Notes: generated by a model not told the origin, from the letters alone. Positions 11,061 to 22,560 are shown, counted from the stretch's first letter. The stretch is DNA of 64,000 nt from Flaccisagitta enflata (GCA_965153355.1 OZ231126.1:101680001-101744000), one strand, 5' to 3'. Program-made: numbers and translations.

Positions 11061-11767
11061 TTGTCATTGTGATATCTTATTTGCACGGGTCACGCTATCT
11101 GAGTAAAAAAGGACCTGCCTCCGTTTCTTATCGCTCTCCTCGTGTGCATGGTCGTCACGTGATCGTTGCTTTACTTATGAATACCAGTGTGAGCCTCTGC
11201 AAAGTCGAGAGTGCGCAATGTGCGTTTGGGAAGCGCCAAGTGTGAGTATTTGATGTTGCTAATTGATGTTTACCGTTGCCTATTGATATATGACTGTTGC
11301 TTATTGATATATGACGCTTTTATCTCTCTCCAATGTACTAATTTGGTGTTCATTTGTCATATCAGGTTTTGACGCGTACGTTTATAGTGGCTTTGTATAT
11401 TAAATCGTTCTGCATCTGATATGTGGTGTTATTATTAGCGCTCTCCATGGAGTCAGTCCATCAGTCCAAGAAAGAATCTCACAGTCAAAACACTTTGAAG
11501 TTCCGTCACAAAGTCAAAACACTTCAAAGTTCCGCCCGAAGTCCGTGTTCCGCCATGCGACAAAACCTTCCGTTATCCCAATCACAAAAGTTAAGTAAGA
11601 GCGTAGTTGGGTCGGCCAACGATTGCTCGAAAGGGTGTAACAATTGGTCGTTAAGGATGACATTGACTCAGTCATACTAATGTCAAAGTTTAAGTTGTTA
11701 AAACGCGCGCAATGTGATTCTTAACCAGTGTCAAGGATTCAATCTACCTCTATTATTCTTTCTCAGT

Positions 11768-12113
11768 TTCAGTTACGAGTCCAACGAACGCCGAGGCCGC
11801 CGGTGAAGTCGTTGATTTGAGTTCAAGTCCTGTCATCATCATGACGTGGTATCAGGAAAACATGTTGATTCAGGTGAAGGCTATTCAGGATGAATATTTC
11901 AATGAATTACGCAAGGAAAGGCAAGATGAGGCTTTTAAGCTTGAGGAAGATGAGCATAGAGCTCATTGGGTTCGGAGATGGAGGAATTTTACCAAGTGGA
12001 AGTTGTTACGTTATGGTTTACACTTTGAGTATTTCCGCGCCCCACGTGTACGGGAAGCCCACATCCACCCATATAACTGCCCCTTCCCACCTGCAATACT
12101 ACCCATGCTCATC
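11768..12113 (+). CDS. Possible exon of an unrecognised gene
   Basis: An open frame runs from a pyrimidine-rich acceptor (TTCTTTCTCAG, ending 11767) to a good donor (T|GTAAGG at 12114). The protein is charged and non-repetitive: a Ser/Ala/Glu-rich start, MTWYQENMLIQVKAIQDEYF, a helical KERQDEAFKLEEDEHRAHW stretch, then WKLLRYGLHFEYFRAPRVRE and PYNCPFPPAILPMLI. No known domain is recognised. It is on the same strand as CNNM 4 kb downstream, but does not resemble the CNNM ectodomain or DUF21. Confidence 0.35.
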
Positions 12114-12359
12114 TGTAAGGCATTGGTCTGTTAGTCCTTCCGTCTGTGATGATCGAGTTAAAAACTGTGAAAACGCGCAATTGCCATGAGTTAAGTTACT
12201 GCGGTTGCGTGCATGTGTGGAAGGGTGTGTGGCACAGGGTTGAATGCCCCTGCCTACCCGTCCACGATGACATTAGTACTTAATAGATTTCTGGACAGAG
12301 ACTGTTGGGCTCTCTCTGCACAATATTGCAAAACCCGACAGAAAAACAGCCAGCCCTAT

Positions 12360-13400
12360 ACATCGTTTTTCGACTTTTGACACTAATTTAGGCATGTTAA
12401 TATGGCCCGATCATCATAGAATTTTAGGTGATACTAATGCATGACGTTGAAAATATACAGTAAAAATTTCATGAATATCGAACCAGCTTTTGGGGGTTAA
12501 ATGATTGTTTTTTTGCCTTTGGTACCCCCAAAATAACTATTTTCAGGCCTTTTGGACATTAATTTAAGCCTTCAAACTGAAATTTTTCTTGTTACACCAG
12601 ACCAAATGTGATTGATGATTCTAAAAACATGTTAACTCTGAAGCACAGGTGGTTTACAGGAGAGGTGTTACCTTCCAGATGCCAAAATTTATGATTTTTT
12701 GACTTTGCACATGATAGCGATTTCAATTCATTTTTTTTTTGACAGGCAAAAAATGCTAAACAAGGGCCCAAAAAAAAATTTTGGGTCATGGTTGACCCCT
12801 TCCCTACATAATTTGGCATTGTCCCCACATAGAAGTTCATTTTTCAAAAAATCGATTTGTCGATTTTCAACTTTCAAGTCAAATTTGGGCATCTTAACAT
12901 CGTCCAAATGTCATGAAATTTTAGATGGTGGAAGTACAAGATGTAAAGAAGCTACAGTTCAAATTTCATCAAAATCGGACAAGGTTAAAGGGGGTAAAAG
13001 TCTCTCCCAGTGCGTGAAATATTTCTAGAAAATGGCATATTTTTTTTGACCCTACACAAAAAGCACTATAACTCAAAAATGGTTGAAAATATCAACTTGA
13101 AACCAATTTTTTTCGATTCCTCGGGCAATTTTGCATCGATTTACCTATTTGGTAAAATTTTTCTACAATTCTTACTATTTTTTATAAATTTTTCTTAACG
13201 TTTTTCAATGTTTGAAGCTGGTCAAATGAGTTGAAACTGGGCCAAAAAGTGTTATTCTTACCAGATAATGTACTCAGCATGTCTCTGGAGTTAGTCTCTG
13301 ACGAGTTTTGGACTTTTTGACCAAATTCGATGAATACATTTTATAACCCTACTTACAGATGACGAAATTTCTTCTTATCAGTCTACTATGTTGAATGCAT
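12360..13400. other. Non-coding AT-rich repeat-like stretch
   Basis: Phrases such as TCATGAAATTTTAG and AAATTTCAT recur in 12415-12480 and 12900-12975, suggesting two diverged units of a non-coding repeat. No supported gene is seen. Confidence 0.4.
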
Positions 13401-13715
13401 TGAATCAAATATCTTTACCGGGTTCCGCCCAGTAGTCCTACAGTACTTAGTACTACACCCAAGTAGTCCTACTAACCCACTAGTCCTCCTGCCCACTAGT
13501 CCTTTTGCCCACTAGTCCTCTTGTCCACTAGTCCTACAAAGAAATGCCACTAGTCCTAAGGGGAAAAACATAAAACATTCCACTAGTCCTAACACAGATT
13601 TGTAAATCCAAGCCCAATAGCCCAGTAGTCCTAAGGCAAATCTAACATTCCTGTCAAGGCCCACTAGTTCTACTCCAATCAAGTCTGTTATTTGTTTGAA
13701 AATGCATGTTTTTCT

Positions 13716-14381
13716 TTAAAAAAATCTTGAAGTTAGTTGTTTTAAATCATATTCTTTGAAGCCTTGGATCTTAAGTTTATCTACTAAAAATCTGCATCTT
13801 AGTAAAAAATCTTCATATTTTGACGAAAGTCGAGCATATTTTATCAATTGACTGTAATAGACACCAAAGGCTGATTTTTTTGGTATACAGCTGTCTATGT
13901 ATGGAAAGTTAACAATATCAAAAGAGAAATCATCGCGTTTATCTTAGATAGAAAAATTTAGTATAAATTTTTCTGATTCAACTTTTAAGTCTAAGTATGT
14001 TACTACCTGAGTATTATTAGATTCTAATTTCATTTCTAGATCTCGAAGGTATATTCTATAGATATGATCCCTAAAGAAATCATCAATATATCTTCCATTA
14101 AGCTTGAATTTTTTTGCTGTAAGAAGATCTACCTTAGAAATTTCACCCATATAGTCTGATTCATAACTATATAAAAATAAATTAGCAATATCCTTTCCAG
14201 AATCAAGACCAATAGGAATTCCTATCACCTGCTTATAAACATTTTCACCATATTTTACATAAATATTATCCAATATAAATTCTAAAATTTCCTGCATGTC
14301 TTCCAATCTAAATGAGAATTTATAGTTAGCATTTGTAGGACTAAAATAAACCTCATTTAAATTGACACTTATGTGAGGCAC
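13716..14381 (-). pseudogene. Reverse transcriptase fragment, Penelope-like
   Basis: The frame reads QVIGIPIGLDSGKDIANLFL (motif B-like region), FKLNGRYIDDFF (catalytic YIDD, motif C) and YLDLKVESEKFIL. It then meets an in-frame TAA at 13944-13946 and continues in the same frame with DKRDDFSFDIVNFPYI and SAFGVYYSQLIKYARLSS to TAA at 13716-13718. That continuation matches the usual post-YxDD region of this RT group, so the internal stop is a single disabling substitution. The N-terminal fingers are missing: the frame ends at the edge of the foldback at 14388. Confidence 0.75.
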
Positions 14382-14387
14382 CTACAC

Positions 14388-14980
14388 TACGATGGGAGCA
14401 ATGACGACCTAGACTGGAGGGTAGATTTTAGGTATCTTAATTTCATTTGTATGATAAAATATTTGAGATCTAGGCTAATTAAAGGTTGCTTTATTGAGTG
14501 AATGCATTTGCGTCTCTTAAACCTCAACTTGTGACTTGACCTTATCAAGACATTTTTCAAGGTTCCAACCAATTTCATTAGATCGGGCGAAAAATTTTAT
14601 ATAATTTCAAAAAAAAAAATCAGCTCAATCGGACTATTTTTACAGGTTTTACGGCTATCCTTAATAAACAAAAGTTATGCAAATCAATTTTTGGGCAAAA
14701 CTTAAAATGGCCATAAAACCTGTAAAAATAGACCGATTGAGCTGATTTTTTTTTCAAAACCATTTAAAATTTTCCACCCGATCTATTGAGATAGGTTAGA
14801 ACTTCAAAAAATGAAGTCTTGATGAGGTCAAGTCGCAAGTTGAAGTTTGAAAGATGCAAACATTTTCACTCAATAAAGCAACCTTTAATTACCCTAGATC
14901 TCATATATTTTATGATACAAACAAAATTAAGGTACCTAAAATCCATCCTCCAGTCTTGGTCGTCATTGCTCCCATCGTAC
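14388..14980. repeat. Foldback: arms of about 270 bp, 50-bp loop
   Basis: The sequence from ATGGGAGCAATGACGACC (about 14391) to CCTGTAAAAA-type sequence near 14650 is the imperfect reverse complement of 14705 to GGTCGTCATTGCTCCCAT (about 14978). The arms share TTAGGTACCTTAA-type and CTCAATAAAGCAACCTTTAA blocks. It is nested in the Penelope-like element and abuts the truncated end of the RT. Confidence 0.85.
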
Positions 14981-15964
14981 TGAAAATAGGTCACGGATTT
15001 GCGAATAATAGAATCTGTGTGTTTGATCATTTTTTTGGTCCCTATGTCAGTCTGTAATGTTTGTGTTGAAAATTCATAGAGGCCTAGTTTGGCCCTATAT
15101 GTGTAAAAGGGGAAAGTCCACCTATCCTGTAAGATATCTTAACCTTGTATTACTTGTTCCCCTCTGAGGGAAGTGGACCATGTCATTAGGTTATCAAAGT
15201 CAAACTTCTCAGAATGCTGTCCTTGCCTGCTGTCCATACCTGCATTCAATGCTATCATTGGACTACTAGCATTTATGATAATATGGCTGTAGGACTACTG
15301 GTGGTAATGACTGTTAGTTATGAATATGACATTTCTGCTGTGGGATAATTGCAGTAAGACTACTGGCTGTTAAAACAACTTTGCAGTAGGACTACTGGCA
15401 GTGTTGTTGCAATAAAATCCTTAAGGCCTAGTGGCAGTAGTACCTCAAAACAGTGTTGTTACAGTAAAATCCCTTAGGACTAGTGGCAGTAGTACCTTAG
15501 GACTACTGACACTTTTCTTCAAATTACCCTAGTACTAGTGGGCAATAGGACTAGTAGCTAGTAGGACTAGTTGCTGGTAGGACTAGTGGGTCGGTAGGAC
15601 TACTTGGGTGTAGTGCTAAGTACTGTAGGACTACTGGACCGCCCAGTAGTCCTACAGTACTTAGTACTACACCCAAGTAGTCCTACCAACCCACTAGTCC
15701 TCCTGTTTACTAGTCCTCTTGCCCACTAGTCCTCTTGTCCACTAGTCCTACAAAGAAATGCCACTAGTCCTAAGGGGAAAAACATAGGACATTCCACTAG
15801 TCCTAACACAGCATTGTAAATCCAAGCCCAATAGCCCAGTAGTCCTAAGGCAAATCTCAACATTCCTGTCAAGGCCCACTAGTCCTACTCCAATCAAGTC
15901 TGTTATTTGTTTGAAAATGCGTTCATACATGTGCATGAGCTGTTCAAACTGACAAAGCTGTATG

Positions 15965-15965
<1 letters not shown>

Positions 15966-16029
<64 letters not shown>
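15966..16029. repeat. (CT)n microsatellite serving as polypyrimidine tract
   Basis: About 31 CT units end 4 bp before the CAG acceptor of the first CNNM exon in the window, so the repeat forms its polypyrimidine tract. Confidence 0.95.
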
Positions 16030-16030
<1 letters not shown>

Positions 16031-16033
16031 CAG

Positions 16034-16204
16034 GTGACCTATGGACATCACGACCTTCAACATGACGAGTTGAACATCATTGGCGGGGCGTTGGACTTGA
16101 GCAAGAAGTGCATTGTCGACGTGATGACGCCGATGGAAGACGTGTTCATGATTGCCCATGACAGCATGCTTGACTTCAACACAATGGCTGACATTATGAA
16201 GAGG
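16034..16204 (+). CDS. CNNM (family): CNNM exon: start of CBS1
   Basis: 57 codons, phase 0 at both ends. The acceptor is CATTCAG after the CT repeat and the donor AGG|GTAAGG. The protein includes DELNIIGGALDLSKKCIVDV, VMTPMEDVFMIAHDSMLDF and NTMADIMKR, matching the CNNM segment that links the membrane domain to CBS1 (ELNIIQGALEL...VMTPL). The exon is intact. Its last 60-70 bp recur five times in the following intron. Confidence 0.9.
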
Positions 16205-16701
16205 GTAAGGCATAAGAATGATCAACTCCACTTAGAGGTAACTTATGAAAGGAAGATGTCTTTATGGTTGCCTATAATAGGTTGCTTGACTTCAACACAA
16301 TGGCTGACATAATGAGGAGGGTAAGGCACAAGAATAATCAATGATTGCTTACGTTAGCGTGTTTGACTTCAACACAATGGCCGACATTATGAAGAGGGTA
16401 AGTTGAGATAAGAGGACGCCTCTATGCAGCTATAATCGCCTACGACAGCACCATTTTTTTTTTCAACACAATGGCTGACTTAATGAAGAGGATAAGGTAA
16501 TCAACTAAGAGAAGTAAAGAGAATGCTGTGATCTGTAAGCTGAAAGCTGTCTTTATGATCGCTTAAGACAGCGTGCTTTACTTCATTCGAATGTATGATA
16601 TCAAGAAGAGGGTAAGTTGAGATACAAAGACGTTTTCATGATTGGCTATGATAGCCTGCATGACTTTATCACGATGGCATACATAATGAAGAGAGTTTGG
16701 C
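16205..16701 (+). repeat. Five decayed tandem copies of the CNNM exon end
   Basis: The segment around TTGACTTCAACACAATGGC and ATGAAGAGG|GTAAGG recurs after the exon, with donor positions at 16321, 16398, 16492, 16612 and 16695. Spacing is irregular (116, 77, 94, 120 and 83 bp). Copies 1, 2 and 4 keep a GTAAGG or GTAAGT donor; copy 3 has ATAAGG and copy 5 GTTTGG. Frames are broken in several. These are partial exon duplications carrying potential decoy splice donors. Confidence 0.85.
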
Positions 16702-16798
16702 ATCAGAAGAATCAACCAAAGGTAAGACAGCAAGACAGAAAGCCCATTGCAAATTTCATATAATCATCTGATTAACAATGGTGTACAATTCCACTCAG

Positions 16799-16927
16799 GG
16801 TTATTCTCGGATTCCTGTTTTTGACCCGGAAACCTCTGAAATTTGCGGTCTCCTCAGCATCAAAGATTTGGCCTTTGTGGATCCCGACAATGCTATCCCT
16901 CTCAAGACAATCTGCGACTTCTATCAG
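16799..16927 (+). CDS. CNNM (family): CNNM exon: rest of CBS1
   Basis: 43 codons, phase 0 at both ends, acceptor CCACTCAG and donor CAG|GTAATT. The protein has GYSRIPVFDPETSEICGLLS followed by IKDLAFVDPDNAIPLKTICD, close to the CNNM consensus (GYTRIPVFEGER...KDLAFVDPDD..PLKTI). It is intact. Dispersed repeat A begins with its TTG run only about 4 bp inside the donor. Confidence 0.92.
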
Positions 16928-17720
<793 letters not shown>

Positions 17721-18216
17721 TGTCATTTTATGTTATTATGAGTCATTCTAAGTCATTCTTAGTCATTCTAAGCTATTTTAAGTCATTCTAAGTCATTATA
17801 AGTCATTACAAGTCATTCTAAGTCATTCTCAGTCACTCTATGTTATTTTTGGCTTTTGTAGTTTTTAGTAACACTTTGCTTTTTTGCGTTGTTTTTGATC
17901 AATTTGGGTCGTCTGGAGTTATTTTGAGTCATTATTTTGTTGTTTTTGGTCATTTTTGGTTGCTTTTGGTCATTTCTGGTTGCTTTTAGTCATTTTTGGT
18001 CATTTTTGATCATTTACGTCACTTTGTTAATTTAAGTCATTTGTGTCTTTTTTGGGCATTTTAAGTCATTTTGAAAGATTTCAGGTCATTTTTGGTCATC
18101 TAACATGGTTTTTTGGTATGTTTTGGTCTTTTATGTTTTTTGGTTTTTGGGTTTTTGTTTTTTTGGTATTTTTGCTTTTTTGGTTTTTTGGTTTTTTGGG
18201 TTTTTTGGTTTTTTGG

Positions 18217-18691
18217 TTTAAGTCTGCTGGTTTAAGTCCACTGGTTCAAGTCTGCTGGTTTAAGTCTGCTGGTTTAAGTTGGCTGGTTTAGGTCTGCTGG
18301 TTTAGGTCGGCTGGTTTGAGATGGCTGATTTAGGTCTGTTGGTTTAGGTCTGCAGGTTAAGTCTGCTGGTTTAAGTCTGCTGGTTTAAAACTGCTGATTA
18401 AAGTCTGCTGGTTTAATTCTGCTGGTTTAAGTCGGCTGGTTTAAGTCTGCTGGTTTAAGTCTGCTGGTTTAAGTCTGCTGGTTTAAGTCTGCTGGTTTTA
18501 GTCTGCTGGTTCAAGTCTGCTGGTTTAAGTCTGCTGGTTTAGGTCTGCTGGTTTAAGTCTGCTGGTTTAAGTCTGCTGGTTTAGGTCAGCTGGTTTAAGT
18601 CTGCTAGTTTAAGTCAGCTGGTTAAAGTCTGCTGGTTTAAGTCAGCTGGTTAAAGTCTGCTGGTTTAAGTCAGCTGGTTAAAGTCTGCTGG
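18217..18691. repeat. 14-bp minisatellite TTTAAGTCTGCTGG
   Basis: About 33 copies with point variants such as GTCAGCTGG and GTCGGCTGG; some units alternate two variants. It sits in the CNNM intron between 16927 and 20235. Confidence 0.93.
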
Positions 18692-19315
18692 TTTAAGTCT
18701 GGTTTAAGTCTGGTTTAAGTCTGGTTTAAGTCTGGTTTAAGTCTGGTTTAATTCTGGTTTAAGTCTGGTTTAAGTCTGGTTTAAGTCTGGTTTAAGTCTG
18801 GTTTATGTATGGTTTAGTCTGGTTTAAGTATGGTTTGAGTCTGGTTTGAGTCTGGTTTGAGTCTGGTTTGAGTCTGGCTTGAGTCTGGTTTAAGTCTGGT
18901 TTAAGTATGGTTTAAGTCTGGTTCATGTCTGGTTTAGGTCTGGTTTAAGTCTGGTTTAAGTCTGGTTTAAGTCTGGTTTAAGTCTGGTTTAAGTCTGGTT
19001 TATGTATGGTTTAGTCTGGTTTAAGTATGGTTTGAGTCTGGTTTGAGTCTGGTTTGAGTCTGGTTTGAGTCTGGCTTGAGTCTGGTTAAAGTCTGGTTTA
19101 AGTATGGTTTAAGTCTGGTTCATGTCTGGTTTAGGTCTGGATTAGGTCTGGTTTATCTCTGGTTTAGGTCTGGTTTAGGTCTGGTTTCGGTCTGGTTTTG
19201 GTCGTTTCAGTCTGGTTTCGGTCTGATTTAGGTCTGGTTTAATTCTGGTTTGAGTCTGGTTTGAGTCTGGTTTGAGTCTGGTTTGGGTCTGGTTTGGGTC
19301 TGGTTTAAGTCTGAT
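18692..19315. repeat. 11-bp minisatellite AAGTCTGGTTT with higher-order unit
   Basis: The 14-bp unit loses CTG-like sequence and becomes an 11-bp unit. A variant block beginning TATGTATGGTTTAGTC occurs at 18804 and again at 19001, giving a higher-order period of about 197 bp. Confidence 0.93.
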
Positions 19316-19429
19316 TTTCGATAAAAAGATACAATAAGGAGTTAGGTCAGTTCAGTTATTTTTGTCCTGCACGCGACTTATAGGTGTTGGCCTTGTTTAT
19401 TTCAAATGCGATAAATGAATAAATATTTT

Positions 19430-19676
19430 GATATATGTTTAAGCAAGCAAATACAAGAAAGCATGTCAGTGAGCAGAGCTGCTCATCTGTAAGGTTGTTT
19501 TATGTATTCTAGCTCATTTAGCCAATTGAGCTTGCTTTTTTTTCTGATTTTTAATAGGATGAATAAATAAATATTTGGATTTGAGCATACAAATACAAGA
19601 AAGCATATCTGTGAGCATAGTTGGCTGTCTGGTTTAGTGATTTTGAATATCTTAGCTCATCTACACTTTTTTTTTT
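19430..19676 (+). repeat. Two GAGC/GCTC modules of repeat A family
   Basis: Modules with CAAATACAAGAAAGCAT...GAGCA and TAGCTCATTTAGC occur near 19445-19540 and 19588-19670. The same module recurs in three units at 57955-58370 and inverted at 24895-25010 and 25660-25740. Confidence 0.7.
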
Positions 19677-20090
19677 ATAAGAACGTCATTATTTTTTCAA
19701 AGGCTTCATGATCTTATTTTTGAATCCAAATGGAGCCTTCAATGTTCTTAGAGCATTCTTAATTTAAAGTATTATGTATACTATAAGAAACCTTATAATA
19801 TACTACTATTTGATTATATCAAATATATTCTTATTGAATACTATTAAAACAAATGCTAAACATTAATGTCTGAGGATATTTTTTTGGTATTTATACTAGA
19901 AATTAAAATATAAATTAATTATACTAATATGTTAGTGTTTTGTTAATGTTCTTTAAATGTTACTTTATGCGAGATTTTGTTCTCAAGATTTGAAGCCTTC
20001 TTATGTTCTTAAGATGTTCTTAATTTTGAGACCATTCGAAGCCTTGATGTTCAATATATACAATTGCTTTTGATGTGATCTAACAAATAA
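19677..20090. repeat. AT-rich AAGAACGTCATT element
   Basis: TAAGAACGTCATTATTTTTTC opens a stretch with repeated AGCCTT and GTTCTTA words, ending near AAGCCTTGATGTTC. The same plan occurs at 32846-33420, 47095-47505, 61940-62097 and 62185-62325. Confidence 0.6.
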
Positions 20091-20099
20091 AAATTGCCG

Positions 20100-20192
20100 C
20101 GACTGAAAATAGAAGCTTAATGAAAAGTGACTACGTAATGCTTACATCTTTTTTCCTCACGGCGACAACCGCCATTACTGGTAATTGTCAAT
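20100..20192 (+). repeat. Repeat end with CACGGCGACAACCGCCATTAC
   Basis: A CTTACA...TTTTTTCCTCACGGC-type end followed by CCGCCATTACTGGT is shared with 58465-58515 and, inverted, with 24775-24825. It is the 3' part of the repeat A / GAGC-module family and ends about 45 bp before the next CNNM exon. Confidence 0.65.
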
Positions 20193-20234
20193 TGTCCTCA
20201 CAATTCTATATTACAATCCCTCATCTCATCCTAG

Positions 20235-20718
<484 letters not shown>

Positions 20719-20804
20719 TGAGTTGATAAAGGCTTAGCATCATATTCTCATATGCCACCCCTTGCATACAATGACACCAACTCCATACCATCCTTATTCA
20801 ATTG

Positions 20805-20981
20805 CAGTGGAGCACCGTAGCGCACCCCTCTATTAAGACATGCTCGCCCATAACGGCCATAAGGCATGCAACTTACAGTCCCATATGAGATTTTGTAGTT
20901 CTTTCTATATTGGCAACACTGCACTACAGCTTCATTATTTTGCCCAGTTTCTTGGCATAGTCCTCAAGTGAAGCTCAACTA
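20805..20981. mobile_element. CAGTGGAGC-type MITE in CNNM intron
   Basis: It starts CAGTGGAGCACCGTAGCGCA and ends near GAAGCTCAACT. The ends match the element at 58882-59028, which has clear TA flanks; here the flanks are TG and TA, so it is an older copy. Confidence 0.6.
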
Positions 20982-21051
20982 TAATCAATTTCTTCATTCA
21001 ATTGCAATCACTTTCTTCATCTCCAATTTTTTCCCCAAACTCCCCTTTCAG

Positions 21052-21200
21052 CCAAAATCGGATTTCAGCGCCTTTAACGATCCTCTGGACTCTTCTGCAT
21101 CTCGTCTTTCGCCTCAATTGTCTCTCGCAGTCTTTCAATTCCTTTCAGCAAATGTCCCTCCTTTCCAAGCTAAGAAAATCTTGGCAAATATACTCCAAAG
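21052..21200 (+). CDS. CNNM (family): CNNM exon: after CBS2, into CNBH
   Basis: 149 nt, entering in phase 0 and leaving after two bases of a codon; acceptor CCCCTTTCAG and donor AAAG|GTAGGT. It encodes PKSDFSAFNDPLDSSASRLS and PQLSLAVFQFLSANVPPFQA, then KKILANILQ, matching the CNNM pattern DFSAF...ISPQLLLA..RFL......F....ILLRLL. It is intact. Confidence 0.85.
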
Positions 21201-21490
21201 GTAGGTTGTGACTCAATCAGATGTGTTTCTCACAGTCTTTATATTCCTAACAGCTAATATCTTACCTTTTCAAACTGACAAAATCTGCGCAGATGTACTC
21301 CAAAATTGATCGTTTCCATTAGGCCCTAATTTAGGGTATTCTGGTAAAGCGCCGATATTGAAGCCTGATCGCGACTTTGTGTAAAAACTACATAAACAAC
21401 TTTTGGTTTTGAAGGTTTTGGCTCCTACGCCCATCATCATATTTGACCAAATGAATTTTAGTATTAAATCTTTGTCCCATTTTTGGAAAG

Positions 21491-21600
21491 GTTGGTAAAG
21501 CAGCCTCAGTTGGTGGTCGACTTTGCGTATAACGCAGACAAAGCCGTCTTCATCTACGAGCGCGGGAAACCTGCTGACTTCTTTGCACTCGTACTTCAAG
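21491..21600 (+). CDS. CNNM (family): CNNM exon: CNBH domain part 1
   Basis: 110 nt, completing the codon split at 21200 and ending after one base of the next; acceptor TTTTTGGAAAG and donor CAAG|GTATCA. It encodes LVKQPQLVVDFAYNADKAVF and IYERGKPADFFALVLQG, matching the CNNM CNBH strands ([20 protein letters not shown]). It is intact. ATC repeats lie in the intron just downstream. Confidence 0.88.
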
Positions 21601-21805
21601 GTATCACTGTCATTGTAATTGTCAACATCATTGTCATCATCATTATTACTACCGTCGTCATTCTCCATCGGAATCATCATCATCATCATCATCATAATAA
21701 TCATCATCTCTAAATAATAAGTCGCGTGTTGTAAACGCGGTTATGAGATTCAACATCGGTTTGTCGGTGCGTCAGTTCATCCATCCATCCACTGGAAGCA
21801 CGTAG

Positions 21806-22114
21806 TTTTTAGATGCGTCCTCGCATCTCTGTAAGAGGGTTTGTCCGTCCGTCCATGTGTCGGTCTGTCCGTCCATCCATCCATCGGTCCGTTACGCCTG
21901 TGCAAAAACCGCAGTTCTCGGCCGTTTTCGGCCACAACGAGATCTTACACTGAATCTACTGCGAGACAAACATGATTTGAGAGCCTCCATTACCTCTCTT
22001 TTCGTTCCATCAGTCTGTTTGTCCATCTGTCAATCCATATGTGTCACATGATCAATATACGCAGAGACACAGTCTGGACGCATCGTTTCCAGTTCAGGCT
22101 TGTTTCATGGCTTT
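21806..22114 (+). repeat. Hairpin-family repeat, AGATGCG subfamily
   Basis: It starts TTTTTAGATGCGTCCTCGC, where AGATGCG and CGCATCT form a perfect 7-bp stem, followed by GTCCGTCC tracts. The middle (GTGCAAAAAC...TTTTCGGCCACAACGAG) and the GAGAGCCTC block match 39776-40145. It ends near CAGGCTTGTTT. It lies in the CNNM intron before the last exon seen. Confidence 0.75.
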
Positions 22115-22263
22115 TACGGGCTTTCATAAGCACAAATGCTCCTGTTCAAATATTTAATCAATCTTTTTTATCACCGCCATTGTCCCCTTGCACGCAATCC
22201 GGGTAACCATGTACATCCAGCCTTGTTTATCTAACAATTCACCACTTGCCTGCTCTCATTTAG

Positions 22264-22402
22264 GAACGGTTGAAGTTTGCGTTGGTAAGGAGAGTCTCGT
22301 ATTTGAGACTGGATCTTTTAGTTATTTTTGAGTGGATTCACTTAGTTCGAGCACTGGGCCAACTGAAGGTGATGGCGCCTGGACTCCCAGACAATCAGTC
22401 AG
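22264..22402 (+). CDS. CNNM (family): CNNM exon: CNBH domain part 2, with stop
   Basis: Entering one base into a codon from acceptor TCTCATTTAG, it reads TVEVCVGKESLVFETGSFSY then F, a TGA at 22329-22331, and VDSLSSSTGPTEGDGAWTPR. The pattern matches CNNM KVEVE.GKE...FE...FSYYGV, with the stop where Gly is expected (GGA to TGA). The frame after the stop runs to a normal donor (CAG|GTAATA), as expected for a recent nonsense change. Confidence 0.8.
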
Positions 22403-22404
22403 GT

Positions 22405-22560
22405 AATAGCATGAGGAAACAGGTCGCCCAAGGCCAAGGGCAATATGTGGTAAGCAATGTCCATTGCCCTGCTTTGAGTGACTGTGAATTGGAGTGAGGG
22501 GAAGCAGGGCAGCGGCACCGAAGGGGACGAAGTCCTGTAGAACACATCAACAACAATTTG
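22405..22560 (+). repeat. GGCAATATGTGG / CCGAAGGGG repeat fragment
   Basis: Shares GCCCAAGG..CAATATGTGG, TTGAGTGA.TGTGAATTGGAG and GAAGGGGAC.AAGTCCTG with 40755-40875. It directly follows the donor of the last CNNM exon. Confidence 0.7.

Larger units (their letters stand above)
13425..15920 (-). mobile_element. Penelope-like element with direct terminal repeats
   Basis: A 281-bp direct repeat (13425-13705 and 15639-15920, nearly identical) brackets a body holding a reverse transcriptase on the - strand. Just inside the right repeat, 15580-15637 is inverted relative to 13428-13486, so the ends have both direct and inverted repetition. Both arms are studded with ACTAGTCCT or its complement. 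Penelope-like elements are known for mixed direct/inverted pseudo-LTRs, which fits; the class rests on RT resemblance and needs a search. Confidence 0.65.
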
